A stretch of 25,718 nucleotides of DNA, taken from positions 1-25,718 of the IMG/VR virus record IMGVR_UViG_3300049846_000674. One strand, given 5' to 3'. The DNA comes from a virus. Under the pieces are notes generated by a model, which had not been told where the DNA came from, searched no databases, and saw only the letters and a program-made list of their open reading frames with translations. Made by a program: the position numbers and the translations under genes. This document shows positions 6,123-15,900 of this stretch, one piece after another. Positions within the stretch are counted from its first letter, which is position 1. Every line of letters begins with the position of its first letter.

Positions 6123-8912
6123 TCATCGTTGCATTACCTTCTGCATAGGGGTTAAAAGTCTACTTGGGAGAGTCGAACTCTTCTTTTGACTTCCACCACC
6201 TCCAACATTGCCACCCTGTTGTGGCAACATCGTTGCATAGTTTTTTGAAATTGTGAATTGATTCAACCCAGATTCTAATGGCTGATCCAAAAAGTATGAA
6301 AGGCCCAATCTTTTGTTTTTTGGGATTACCTTACCCTCGGCTTGCATTTTAGTTATTCCATCCATAACGCTAACCTTAAGATGATCATACAGTTCTGGGT
6401 ATACTTGGCTCAATACCTCTTTTGTTTCCTTTGTAAAATTACCGTTTTTTAATTCGTCTAATGCCACATAGGGGTTATTTATTGTCCTTAAATACCTAGC
6501 AGCCTTGGAAATCATATCTTTTGAAGGCACAAATTTGCCGTCTAGCGGCCTTGAATCAGGAAGGATAAGTTTTTGGGATAGAAAAGAAACTGCCCTGGTA
6601 GCAACTGCGTTAATTCCTGCCGTTATCTGGGGAACGGCTTCGTCCATTCCTTCAAGGCTTTTTGATAATTTATCAATCGCAAGATCTGGGTTATTGGCTA
6701 TCGCCCGAACCTCATTAGTTAGCTTATCCCATTCCTCGCTGTGTTTTTTTGGCCCTTCATTTAAAAATTCATTTAGTTTTTTGTTGCTTTGGGCCTGTAT
6801 AGGTTCTGAGTTAAAAATAGATTTAACAGACGCTTGGATTTTCTTATCCGCTGCAATTGTGGCCCTTTCAATAGCAAAAAGAGTATTTAATCTTCTTTCC
6901 GCATCGTCTAAATTGCTGTGGATATCCAACCCAAGTGCCGCACCTAAGCCCCCAACAGGAACACTTTCAGCGGCCTTAATAATACTTGATCCCCTATTAG
7001 ACGCCTCTTCAATTGCCTTCGCAATTCGACTAACTACTCCAGCCGATTTAGGCGAAGCGTTGCCAAGCAACATGCTCTGAATTTCTCTCGTTTTCATATT
7101 GACGTAAAATTCTGGCATTTCCCCTGTTAAAACAACCTTCGCAGCCCCACCCAGAACCTTCCCTGGAATCTCTGAAGGATGCTTTAACGCAGACGCGGCG
7201 GCCTCTACTCCGCTGACCATCCTAGAACCCCATGACCCTAATTGACCTGCCATTGCAGATTCAGGATTTAATTTTCCATAAATTAGGTTTACCTTTGAGG
7301 CTCTCTCAAGGTCCACGCCAGCATATTTACTAAACCACCTAATAAGATCTGCATCACCCTTGGTCCCTGGGAGATTTGTATTAAAAGGCTTTGCAATTCG
7401 ATTAGATGCCCAGTCACTAACAAGGTCTGAGTCGTTTTTTTCCCAATTCCAGTTTAGATGATCCTCAAGCTCAATGCTTTTTTTAGTAAACGGGGCGAAT
7501 TCTTTCTGAACATTTTTATATGCCTCGGAATTGTCTTTTAAGTAATCATCAATTAACCCTTGAGCCTCTCGAAGTTTTTGTTTAACTAACGAGTCCCCGC
7601 CAGTATAAAGCTTCATTTCAGTTCTTAATCTTTGAAGGGTATCTCTTAGGTCAGTGGCAGGTATCATGTCCGGCTTTTTCGCCGCTCCATCTGCCCAAGT
7701 CTTAATCGCTTCATATGCTCTTTTACCAGGAGGCTCTGCTAAAAGACCGCTCGATTTAATATCATCCATTACTTGAGTGAAAAACTTACGATATACGCCC
7801 TTAGAAACGGATAATGGTTGCCCGTTAGGCATCAACGTGCTTTCCAGGGCCTGGTCGGCCATATTATCTAACCGAGTCCTCTCTGCAGAAAGATTCTTCA
7901 TCCCCTGTTTTACAACATCCTCTACATGAACCTGGCCCTGTGCCATTGGGTCTAAGGTTGGGACTTCATTTGTCCCGATTAGCTTAAAAACTGTCGGTTT
8001 ACCTTCAGCGTCTGGCAAGCCATACTTTTTAAGATCTTCTAAATCATTTATGTTTAGTGGATTTTTAGGGTTAAGTTTGGCAGCGGTTTCCACAACCTTT
8101 TCATCTGGCATCCCGAAATCAATCGTTCCTTCCAATTTAACCTCAGTTGCCGGTTTTACAGTTCCTTCAATCGCGCCTTCCGATACTCCCGCTTGCGTAC
8201 CCAAACCAGTTGGAACTTCATTAGCGGCCTTCGTTTCTGGGGATATTTTATTAAATAATTTTCCAGCGCCACTTAGACCAGCACCTACAGCCGTCACCCC
8301 ACCGCTTAAAACACCGCCAAATAGTGCCCCCAAACCTATATTTGAAAATACCTTTTGTGCGTTTAGGGTAGGATCTCCCAGCGCAGACTCAGAAACAGAT
8401 TGCCCAGCCCCATAAAATGCACCTTCAAGCGCACCTGCAACGGTTTTTTCAGCAATCTTTTTGGCAATTGCGTTCTCGATAGCTCCAGGGACAATTCTTT
8501 CAGCGGCTGATGTAGATACTTTAGAAACACCGCCAACTAACCCACCGCCAGGGACTAATAGAGAGCTCCCCAAAATTCCAGCGCCTTCTCCAATACCAGA
8601 CGCTACAGGGTTAGCCTCTTTTAACCCCTCTAAGGTTTCTGGGCTAACCAGTCCGGTTTTAGTTAAGGCTAAATCGCTTAACCCAAAAGTGGCCCCCCTA
8701 CCTGCCCCAGCTAGTGCAGACTTTAGTTCTCCAGAAAACCCACCATATTTTTTTTCAATAAGTGCTTCGTGTAGTGTTTGATTATCGGGGAGAGAAAACC
8801 CTTCCGCTAAAACGCTTTTTAGATCTCCCTGTCCAACGGTTCCTAAACGCCCGCTTCTGTCTACTACTGGGACTCTTCCTTTAGGTATTAGATTTGTTAA
8901 GTCCTCCGCCAT
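6123..8912 (-). CDS. Large internal virion / DNA-ejection (pilot) protein
   Basis: A 929-residue protein, the biggest of the ejection trio. Residues about 100-225 contain Gly-zipper hydrophobic helices (GAGILGSSLLVPGGGLVGG; NIGLGALFGGVLSGGVTAVG), typical of proteins that insert in membranes during DNA entry. The rest is mostly helical and charged, with repeated long helices (residues about 330-470 and 650-800) and a Gly/Gln/Ser-rich C-terminus. No catalytic motif is evident; I looked for a lysozyme-type ALxxxES motif and did not find one. Overlaps: one base with the gene before and four bases (ATGA) with the full-length start of the next gene. Confidence 0.78.
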   Translation of the reverse strand: MAEDLTNLIPKGRVPVVDRSGRLGTVGQGDLKSVLAEGFSLPDNQTLHEALIEKKYGGFSGELKSALAGAGRGATFGLSDLALTKTGLVSPETLEGLKEANPVASGIGEGAGILGSSLLVPGGGLVGGVSKVSTSAAERIVPGAIENAIAKKIAEKTVAGALEGAFYGAGQSVSESALGDPTLNAQKVFSNIGLGALFGGVLSGGVTAVGAGLSGAGKLFNKISPETKAANEVPTGLGTQAGVSEGAIEGTVKPATEVKLEGTIDFGMPDEKVVETAAKLNPKNPLNINDLEDLKKYGLPDAEGKPTVFKLIGTNEVPTLDPMAQGQVHVEDVVKQGMKNLSAERTRLDNMADQALESTLMPNGQPLSVSKGVYRKFFTQVMDDIKSSGLLAEPPGKRAYEAIKTWADGAAKKPDMIPATDLRDTLQRLRTEMKLYTGGDSLVKQKLREAQGLIDDYLKDNSEAYKNVQKEFAPFTKKSIELEDHLNWNWEKNDSDLVSDWASNRIAKPFNTNLPGTKGDADLIRWFSKYAGVDLERASKVNLIYGKLNPESAMAGQLGSWGSRMVSGVEAAASALKHPSEIPGKVLGGAAKVVLTGEMPEFYVNMKTREIQSMLLGNASPKSAGVVSRIAKAIEEASNRGSSIIKAAESVPVGGLGAALGLDIHSNLDDAERRLNTLFAIERATIAADKKIQASVKSIFNSEPIQAQSNKKLNEFLNEGPKKHSEEWDKLTNEVRAIANNPDLAIDKLSKSLEGMDEAVPQITAGINAVATRAVSFLSQKLILPDSRPLDGKFVPSKDMISKAARYLRTINNPYVALDELKNGNFTKETKEVLSQVYPELYDHLKVSVMDGITKMQAEGKVIPKNKRLGLSYFLDQPLESGLNQFTISKNYATMLPQQGGNVGGGGSQKKSSTLPSRLLTPMQKVMQR

Positions 8913-10444
8913 TAAAGCCCTGGTTTGAATTTTTTAGACCCAGAACCTTGTGAACCTACAAGCCTTGATTGATATGCGTTTGTCGCTGTGTTTTCAATCA
9001 TTGCGGCCAACTGATCCAATTTTTCAGTGACTTCTCCTTGATCTAATGCGGAAGGATTAGGAATCAATTTTTCCATTGCCCTATCTGTAAACTCCCCAGG
9101 TCTTCCAGCACGGGTCATAATGTTTCTAAATGTTTGTTTTGCTCGCTCCTGCATAGCTTTAGCTCTTGATTCCTTATCGCTCTCAACAAATGGTATAATA
9201 GACGTTAGCTCTCTAGGGTTATCCCCTTGATAAGACCTCATCTCCTTAATGATCCCACGCATGTTTTCAACTTCTGGTTGTAGCTCTCTAAGATCTTCAG
9301 CCACCTTTGGTGTTTGAGCAACAGCCCATTTCCCGTTGGGCAATTTAACCGCCTTTTCTTGAATTTCTTTAGGCAACATCGCAATGTCATTGCCTGTTGG
9401 CTCAGAAGGAGTTCCTGGTTCGCCTGAATAAAGTCTATTTATTGCGTCCTGCTGGGCTTTTTGAGCGGCCATCGTGCCTTTAAGCTCATCAATTTTTCTT
9501 CCAAGCTCTAAATTAGCTTGAGCAGCTTGTTGTTTTACGGTCTGGCTTTGCGTATTTGCACCAATTTGGGCAATTTGAGCGTTAAACATATTCATCATAT
9601 CTAGCGTTGTAGCCCTATGAGCCGCTTCTAAATTTCCAAACTGCCTATAATAATCAGATAAAAGTCCCTTTTTAGTATCTAGGTTCGCTTTCTGAGCATC
9701 GATATTTTCGTCAATTGCCTTTTGAATTAACTGAACGGCGGGGTTAACTCCGGTTTTCATCTGAGACACCCCACCTAAAACCATACCCAAAATTGCAGAG
9801 ACTTTAGAACCAAACCCAGCCAAACCAGTTTTTTGCTTCCAGAACTGAGAAGGATCTACTTTTTGATTAGCCACATCCTCTCTTAACTTGTCGGTTTTTT
9901 GAGTAAGATCATTCCAGTTTTGTTGGTAACTTTGTCTTTCTTGGTTTAGGGCGTTTAAAAGTTCAGTGTTTTTAGCTACAACATCTCTCTGGCCATTAGC
10001 TTGGGCGCTGGCAATTCCCATTGTTAAATCTGACATTTTCTTTTGGTATGAATCTAAATTACTTAAAGCTACGTTATACGGATCTTTTTGAATAACAACA
10101 TCCTGTCCAGATAACGCAGCGGCTACAATTGGGTGAAGTTTTGGAGCCTGCGGTTCACTTACCGGAGTAGGCTCTGCGCTTTCCTGCAATCCGGTCATGA
10201 CTTCTGGAGATAGTTTTGTTTGCTCTTGGGTAGGGGTAGTCATTGGAACAGGGGTTGGGGTAACTTCGGGAGCAACCTCTGGAACAACACTTTTTTCCTG
10301 AGAAGTAGGAGGCTTGGGTAATCCAACCAACTGTTTTTTTAAATTGTCTGATAATTCGTCTTTGGCAATAGCAAGCTGTTGGCCGCTTGCATTATCTTGA
10401 ACCATGTAATGATTTTCGCCTTCATCAATTAAAGAGTAGTCCAT
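8912..10444 (-). CDS. Internal virion / DNA-ejection protein with coiled coils
   Basis: A 510-residue protein starting 3 bases after the previous gene, with a GGGGAG Shine-Dalgarno. Order: a small N-terminal domain (1-40), a Pro/Thr/Glu-rich linker (42-110), a coiled coil (about 125-195), a hydrophobic Gly-rich helix (about 206-227, GLAGFGSKVSAILGMVLGG) that could enter a membrane, and a second Gln/Ala coiled coil (about 235-340) containing DENIDAQKANLDTKKGLLS, a pattern I know from phage ejection proteins. The C-terminal domain is helical and charged. This suits a protein ejected from the head to form part of a channel through the envelope. Its TAA overlaps the next ATG by one base. Confidence 0.8.
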   Translation of the reverse strand: MDYSLIDEGENHYMVQDNASGQQLAIAKDELSDNLKKQLVGLPKPPTSQEKSVVPEVAPEVTPTPVPMTTPTQEQTKLSPEVMTGLQESAEPTPVSEPQAPKLHPIVAAALSGQDVVIQKDPYNVALSNLDSYQKKMSDLTMGIASAQANGQRDVVAKNTELLNALNQERQSYQQNWNDLTQKTDKLREDVANQKVDPSQFWKQKTGLAGFGSKVSAILGMVLGGVSQMKTGVNPAVQLIQKAIDENIDAQKANLDTKKGLLSDYYRQFGNLEAAHRATTLDMMNMFNAQIAQIGANTQSQTVKQQAAQANLELGRKIDELKGTMAAQKAQQDAINRLYSGEPGTPSEPTGNDIAMLPKEIQEKAVKLPNGKWAVAQTPKVAEDLRELQPEVENMRGIIKEMRSYQGDNPRELTSIIPFVESDKESRAKAMQERAKQTFRNIMTRAGRPGEFTDRAMEKLIPNPSALDQGEVTEKLDQLAAMIENTATNAYQSRLVGSQGSGSKKFKPGL

Positions 10445-10446
10445 GC

Positions 10447-12027
10447 TTACTCCCCATACATTCTGTTTAAAGCCAAAATTTCCCCATAGTGTTTAACCTT
10501 TTTCTTTAGGATCTTATCTAGGAATGCGTGCGCTTCTTCAGGGTCTTGAACAGCACTTCTTGGGATAACCACTTCACCAGGAGATAAGAGTACGGGTACT
10601 TTGTCATTCTTTTCAGAGTCTCCTTTAATCTCGGCCCTTCCAGACACTTTCCCACCAGATGACATGGGAGGAACGGCTCCTAATGACGCCCCAAACATTC
10701 CAGCACCTTCAGGTGCCCCCATAATGCTAAATTTAGAGTTTCCACCCTGTAATCCCATTAAACCTGGACTTCCACCAATAGGAGCGGCTGAGGCAAACTT
10801 ATCCTTTAAGAAAGATCCTAGCCCTTCTCCAGCCTTTTCCATCCCAGCACCCATCATCTGAGAACCTTTGTTTAAATCAGCAGAAGATATTTCGGCGCTT
10901 AATGGGTCGCCAGATTGGAATGCTTGGTACTGTGCAATTCCTCCACTAGCCATTTTTGCGCCCCTTTTGGCTACCTCTAGAGCAAAATCATCGAGCGTTT
11001 CATGTGAAACCCCGCCCTTGCTCATTTTTTCAAATTTTCTCTGTTCGGAAAGAGCAATTGCTATGGCTTGCTTTGGGTTGGTTACCTTTTTACCGGAAGA
11101 AGATTTTAGCTTGCCCTTATCAAACTCAGCCATAACTATGTCTGTTTTCTTATGACCCTCTGGATATGGAACCTCTCCACCTTCTGCTAGACCCATAGCA
11201 GCCAAACCGGAGGATAGACCTCCCATAATACCCTGGCCATATTGTCCAGATGTATTTGCATTCTGAGCCGCCACACCTGCATTGATGTTGTTCATTGCAT
11301 TCCAAGCATTTTGTAGCCGGTCCTGATAACTTCCTTGTTGACCAGCCGCTAATCCCTGCTGCTGCATTCCTTGGGATCTCTGATTTGCTAATGCCTGAGC
11401 TAGTAAATTAGCGTAAGCCTGCTGCTGCTGGGCATTCATTCCAGACATTTGAGATTGTAAGCCAGCACGTTGTCCTAATAGGTTTCCCGCCAATTGCTGG
11501 GCACCTAGTTGCTGCTGTGCGGATTGAATAGCAGCCTGGCCAGCCGCCTCTTGATTCATGTTTGCGCCAGCCATAGAAGCCTGTCTTGCCGCCAAGGCAG
11601 GATTTAAACCCCTACTAGACGCCAAAGCCCCAGCCTGGCTTCTAATGTTAGCGTCCGTTGTCATTCTTAGCTGATCTAGAGCAGGGTTTGGGCCTTCTCC
11701 TCTAGCCTGAGCACTAATTGAATCAATCATCTTTTGTTGCTGTTCTAGTGAATTATTCGCCCCACCAAAATCAATGTTTTGGTTCATTCTGGATCTAAGA
11801 TCGTTAGATAACCCTGTTTGTTGTCGGCCAACTCCCTGAGACTCTCTTAAAGCTTGATTTAAGGTTCTTTCATATCCAGCGTTTTTGGCTTCGTATTCCT
11901 GTTGCTGCCTTCGCCTAAACTGTTCTGGTGTTTCGCCAGGTCTAGGCATCCCCATCATTGGGGATTGGGCAGCCTGATAACTATTTCCACCGCCAAAAAT
12001 ACTTGAAAACATGTCTCCTAAGCCCAT
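10447..12027 (-). CDS. Internal virion / DNA-ejection protein, Gln- and Gly-rich
   Basis: A 526-residue protein. The N-terminal 250 residues are Ala/Gln/Asn-rich and helical (LGAQQLAGNLLGQRAGLQSQ about 174-193), as in ejected proteins. From about 281 come several GG beta-turn motifs (AEGGEV, SKGGVS, ASGGIA, SSGGKV). Residues about 295-332 (IVMAEFDKGKLKSSSGKKV then NPKQAIAIALSEQRK) resemble the short conserved motif called DUF6496. Near the end is VPVLLSPGEVVIPRSAV (about 477-493), common in tape-measure and ejection proteins. As no tail tube is encoded, it is best read as an internal head protein ejected with DNA to build a channel across the host envelope. Confidence 0.8.
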   Translation of the reverse strand: MGLGDMFSSIFGGGNSYQAAQSPMMGMPRPGETPEQFRRRQQQEYEAKNAGYERTLNQALRESQGVGRQQTGLSNDLRSRMNQNIDFGGANNSLEQQQKMIDSISAQARGEGPNPALDQLRMTTDANIRSQAGALASSRGLNPALAARQASMAGANMNQEAAGQAAIQSAQQQLGAQQLAGNLLGQRAGLQSQMSGMNAQQQQAYANLLAQALANQRSQGMQQQGLAAGQQGSYQDRLQNAWNAMNNINAGVAAQNANTSGQYGQGIMGGLSSGLAAMGLAEGGEVPYPEGHKKTDIVMAEFDKGKLKSSSGKKVTNPKQAIAIALSEQRKFEKMSKGGVSHETLDDFALEVAKRGAKMASGGIAQYQAFQSGDPLSAEISSADLNKGSQMMGAGMEKAGEGLGSFLKDKFASAAPIGGSPGLMGLQGGNSKFSIMGAPEGAGMFGASLGAVPPMSSGGKVSGRAEIKGDSEKNDKVPVLLSPGEVVIPRSAVQDPEEAHAFLDKILKKKVKHYGEILALNRMYGE

Positions 12028-12036
12028 TTTATCCCC

Positions 12037-12546
12037 TTATGTAAGAACGCCTTCGATAACAAAAGAACCCCCTGGAACCACTACTCCTGTTCCAGATTTA
12101 CTAATGGTGAGAGTTACACTCATTCCAGTTGTTAAGACGTTATTTGCCAAGCTCCCAAAATCTACTCCTAAAAATGCTGTCCAACTTCCGGTTCCACTTG
12201 TAGTTGTCTGAATGCTGGCGATAGTCACCTGGCCACCCCCTGCAGCGTTTCTAGAGCTGATCAATAAGGTTGCAAAGTTTGTATCGTTCGCAGTTAAAGC
12301 GGCATCTGGAACATACGTTATTTTGGTAAGTGTGAGTCCCAAAGTCGATGAAAGTAGGACGTGTTCAGAGGTTGCGGTACTTGCTGCAGCGTCGGCTGCT
12401 TTGGTTTGTAGATATACGGCCTTAGTCATACATGTCTGTTTAGTTAGAGGAAGAATTGATGACTCTTTGTCTGCCTCTGACTGTTGCAAAGACTGAAGGT
12501 TCGCGTTAGCTAGTGCTGGTGTATTTTCGTTGTAATAAATAGGCAT
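12037..12546 (-). CDS. Small beta-rich virion protein
   Basis: A 169-residue protein with a helical N-terminus (PALANANLQSLQQSEADKESS) and a Thr/Ser/Gly-rich beta-strand remainder (LLSSTLGLTLTKITYVPDA, TMSVTLTISKSG, VPGGSFVIEGVLT). It has no signal peptide or membrane segment. It begins behind a strong AAGGAGATCAA Shine-Dalgarno and lies between the GNAT-like gene and the internal virion genes, so it is probably a minor tail or head protein. I cannot assign a specific role. Confidence 0.78.
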   Translation of the reverse strand: MPIYYNENTPALANANLQSLQQSEADKESSILPLTKQTCMTKAVYLQTKAADAAASTATSEHVLLSSTLGLTLTKITYVPDAALTANDTNFATLLISSRNAAGGGQVTIASIQTTTSGTGSWTAFLGVDFGSLANNVLTTGMSVTLTISKSGTGVVVPGGSFVIEGVLT

Positions 12547-12555
12547 TTGATCTCC

Positions 12556-12930
12556 TTAATTGCTTATTTGTTTTGCAAACAACCTGCATGGGCCACAATC
12601 TTCAAAACCAAATGTCTTCGCGTGGTTCTCTATCGCCTCATTATCTGTAATTGCAAAGAGATAGGCAAGCCCCATCTGCTTGGCTATTTCTTGCAACTCA
12701 TGGGCAATTCTTAAAATCGCTACTTTTCTTTCACTCTTTTTTGCAAGAGGATTTGAAACAAAGTTCTCAAGCAATCCAACTCCTGAATCTGTTTTGGTTA
12801 GCCATCCTGCAGCAAGTCCAGGCTCTATAAGCCCCGTTTTGGGGTAAAACTCGGATGACAAGGTTTTAAGGTCGCGGTCCATTCTCCAGGTGTTGATCTC
12901 AAGAAAATCTGATCTTTCAATTAGTCTCAT
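12556..12930 (-). CDS. GNAT-like acetyltransferase-fold protein
   Basis: A 124-residue protein. The C-terminal half, NPLAKKSERKVAILRIAHEL then AKQMGLAYLFAITDNEAI and HAKTFGFE (about 60-110), follows the GNAT pattern of an acetyl-CoA-binding helix, a strand and the usual 'AI..HAK.FGF' helix-strand end. The classic pyrophosphate-loop Q/RxxGxG/A is not clear, so cofactor binding may be altered or lost. It overlaps the nozzle gene by four bases (ATGA) and is followed 9 bases later by a structural gene. Known acetyltransferases modify proteins or small molecules; here the target is unknown. It could equally be a degenerate fold used as a virion or assembly factor. Confidence 0.62.
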   Translation of the reverse strand: MRLIERSDFLEINTWRMDRDLKTLSSEFYPKTGLIEPGLAAGWLTKTDSGVGLLENFVSNPLAKKSERKVAILRIAHELQEIAKQMGLAYLFAITDNEAIENHAKTFGFEDCGPCRLFAKQISN

Positions 12931-15900
12931 GAAAACGACCTTGATGGATTTACTTTAAATGTCCCCGATTTAACGCCAAATAGGAAGTTAATAGCTGAAA
13001 TTGAAAGCCCCTCACCATAGGTTGGGGTCTGAACCTCCTCAATTTCAAATTGAATAGCCTGACATTTCTGTTTCTCCATAAAAACCCTGAATTGCTCAAG
13101 CGGAAACTCGCCACCGTATGGTGTGCCTGATCCATAAGGTGAATCTTCCCCGTATGTTGTGGTTCCTAGCAAACTCCCAGCGTCAATTGTTACTTCCTGA
13201 ACAAAGTTTGGGTTAAAATCATAAGCCACCCTCACGATAAAACTATGGCTGCTCTTATATTCCCCTAAGAAAATAGCTTGATAAATTCTTTGGAATCCTT
13301 GCAATCCCGCAAACGAAATCCACCCTGTTTTTAGTTTTAATGGAATAAAAGCCCCGCAATCCGTGAATAGGTCGCTTTGATCCTGGCAAACAGCCCCAGC
13401 CGTACTGATATAGGTAAACTTATTCTGAAAGATGGTTGAATCAGCTATATTTTGTCCTGTAAATGTAGACCATTGGTTAAATAAATAGTCGTAAACCAGG
13501 GTTGTCCCCACCGAAGTTGTAAACCTAACCTGGTTCGTGTTTGGAATGAGTTGAGCGGAAGTTATTGTTAAGTTATTAAACGCCTCTACGGGAGCGCCAA
13601 TATAATTATCTTGGAGTGATCGATCTAAAAGATAGATCCCTTTAGCAGTCTGTCTCATAAGACCAACTGGCGTTATAACAATTGATCTTTGGTTTGTGCA
13701 TCCTGCGTCCGTTGTAATTAGCTCAGGTGTCGGTATATCATCTTGAGTTCCAGTATTTGTAGGCCCCTGCCCACCCGTTACCCATGACGTATTGGTTTTA
13801 AATAAGATAAGCTTTTCATCCATTTGGGCCAGACCTGTTAATTCCCCGTCCCTCCCGTCAATAGGCTTAACTATAAAATCAGAGAATTCTACCGGCGTCC
13901 CAGGAATTGTCTCTTTAGATAGCCAAAACGAAAGCTTATTTTCGCTAGGAATAAGGGCCAGCCTGTTTTTATATGTAGTAACCACCGAACATGCAGGGGC
14001 GGATACGTTTTCCAAAACCCCACCTGTTGTATATAAAAATTGGTTTCCATTTAAATATTGGTCAGTAGCGGTATCTATAAAAGACACGGTATCAGCAGTT
14101 GGATCATTTATAGTTGGGGATGAAATAGAAGAAACTTTATAAAAAACGGTTCCGTTATTTTGAGTTCTATAAACAGCAATGGAGGCATCTGCCCGACTAA
14201 AAGACTGCCTTTTTGATGTAAGCCTAAGCGTTGGAATTGAAAAAGTTGCCTTGCTTGTGTCACTTGTAGAAATAGCAACCCCCGCCCCTCCAGCCGTTGC
14301 TAGATTTGACATTGTGATAACAGTCGATGAATTGATAACTTGAATGTAGGTGTTAGCTGGTATCCCAGCACCCGTTATTTTTTGGCCTACAATTAACCCA
14401 GAAATCGACGAGACTGACGTTAATTGGTTACTGTTTAATGTAGTTGTGGCGGTAAAGTTTACCGGCGTTCCTGTTTGTTGTATGACTGTTTGTGGAACAG
14501 ATGGCGCAGAACGATGAATATTGCCTTTATTGTCGGTCCATTCATAGACAAAACAGTACTGGTATGTGCCCGCTGGAATTCCTCCACCTGTTACCGCTAA
14601 TGTTGGAGCGGCTGCTTGCTCAGGGAAAACATGAAACCCATGCTCTACAACAGAAACCCCGTCATACATCGATAAATAACCTCCGGAAATGTGAAGATTA
14701 AGCGACATGTCGGCTCTTATAAATACGTTTGACCCAGTAAAATTAAATTCCGCATCGACCACACCTGAGTTAGTTAAAACAACACCTGATTGAACATCTA
14801 AAGAGTCTTTTTGAAGTAATCCTACTAAGTATTGTCCGGTAGCAATCTGCCATACGCCAGGAAGAATCACTTTCTTTGTAAGACCTCCCCCTACCTGAGA
14901 TGCGATTCTTGCTACAATTGTTCCAGAGGTGTTTGCTAAGAAATAACTTGGCTGCAATGAAGATTCATAGGCCAAACCGACGTAGGTGTCGGTATTGTAG
15001 GTAAACATTTTAAAAGCAAGGCCCACGGATCTCATAAATACTGAAATGGTGCCTGGAGTGACCGCACTTGTCGCTCTAACCAAGCTCACCTTTCTAATGT
15101 TGTGATCATATGTATTTGTAGCCGATATTTGATAAAGAAGCGTTGATGTTCCGTTATTTGAATCAGGTTCTGAAACTATAATTCCAGTTAAATTTACTAC
15201 GTTGGCAATAATTTCAATAGAGTATGGAGCTACTACAGTTGATGAAAGGTCGTAGTTTAAAACAAAACCCTTAACCGTAGTTCCGTTATAATAAGCAACC
15301 CAGATATTTTGGTTCGCATCCCCCCAGACCGTGACCCCACCAGTAGCCACCTCTGTTGCCTTATCTAGCGCAGAGCTTATGGTTAAGAAAGAATTGATAT
15401 ATTGAGTTGTTACGGCAGTAACTGTTGAGTTGTAGCTTAAAAACAACCTAGCACCAACTACTTGTCCGTCCCATTTAGGATTAGCAGCTACCACGTTTGA
15501 GTTAATTTGAACAGCCGAACCTATTGTGGTTGGGGTAGAAATCTGTACGGCTCTGTAAAATAGACCAGGGGCTTTATAGTAAATAAAAATAATGTAGTTT
15601 CCTAACGCGAAAACCCTTGGTGTTGCCCCAGATGCGTCCAGAACGGAGTCTGCAATTAATGGTTGGTTGGTATTAGCATCTAAGATTGTGTACCTAGTCC
15701 CGCCCCTAGAGTCTTCCCAACAAAAAGCCTTAAATCCAGCCGTGTGGTAGCACCCATCCTGTGACGTTTGGGCATATGGGTTAGAAATTACCGCCCTATT
15801 TGTAACCTCCATCGAAACAAGAGAACCTTTTGAGTTTACTGCAGCCTGGGAAGCTGAATAAGAATTTACGTTTCTACCATCAAAAGCTAGGAGTTCATTT

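Noticed and set aside
6505-7080. Plus-strand open frame of 191 codons
   Set aside because: It lies wholly opposite the large ejection gene, has no convincing ribosome site, and the product is a low-information Ser/Leu/Ala-rich sequence expected from the antisense of Gly/Lys-rich coding DNA.
6123-8912. Transglycosylase domain in the large ejection protein
   Set aside because: Short-tailed phages often carry one there, but I found no ordered ES / GLMQI / AYNAG motif set in the 929 residues.
10447-12027. Tape-measure protein of a long tail
   Set aside because: LLSPGEVVIPR occurs in tape measures, but there is no tube or chaperone gene, the length is modest and the neighbours are ejection-type proteins.
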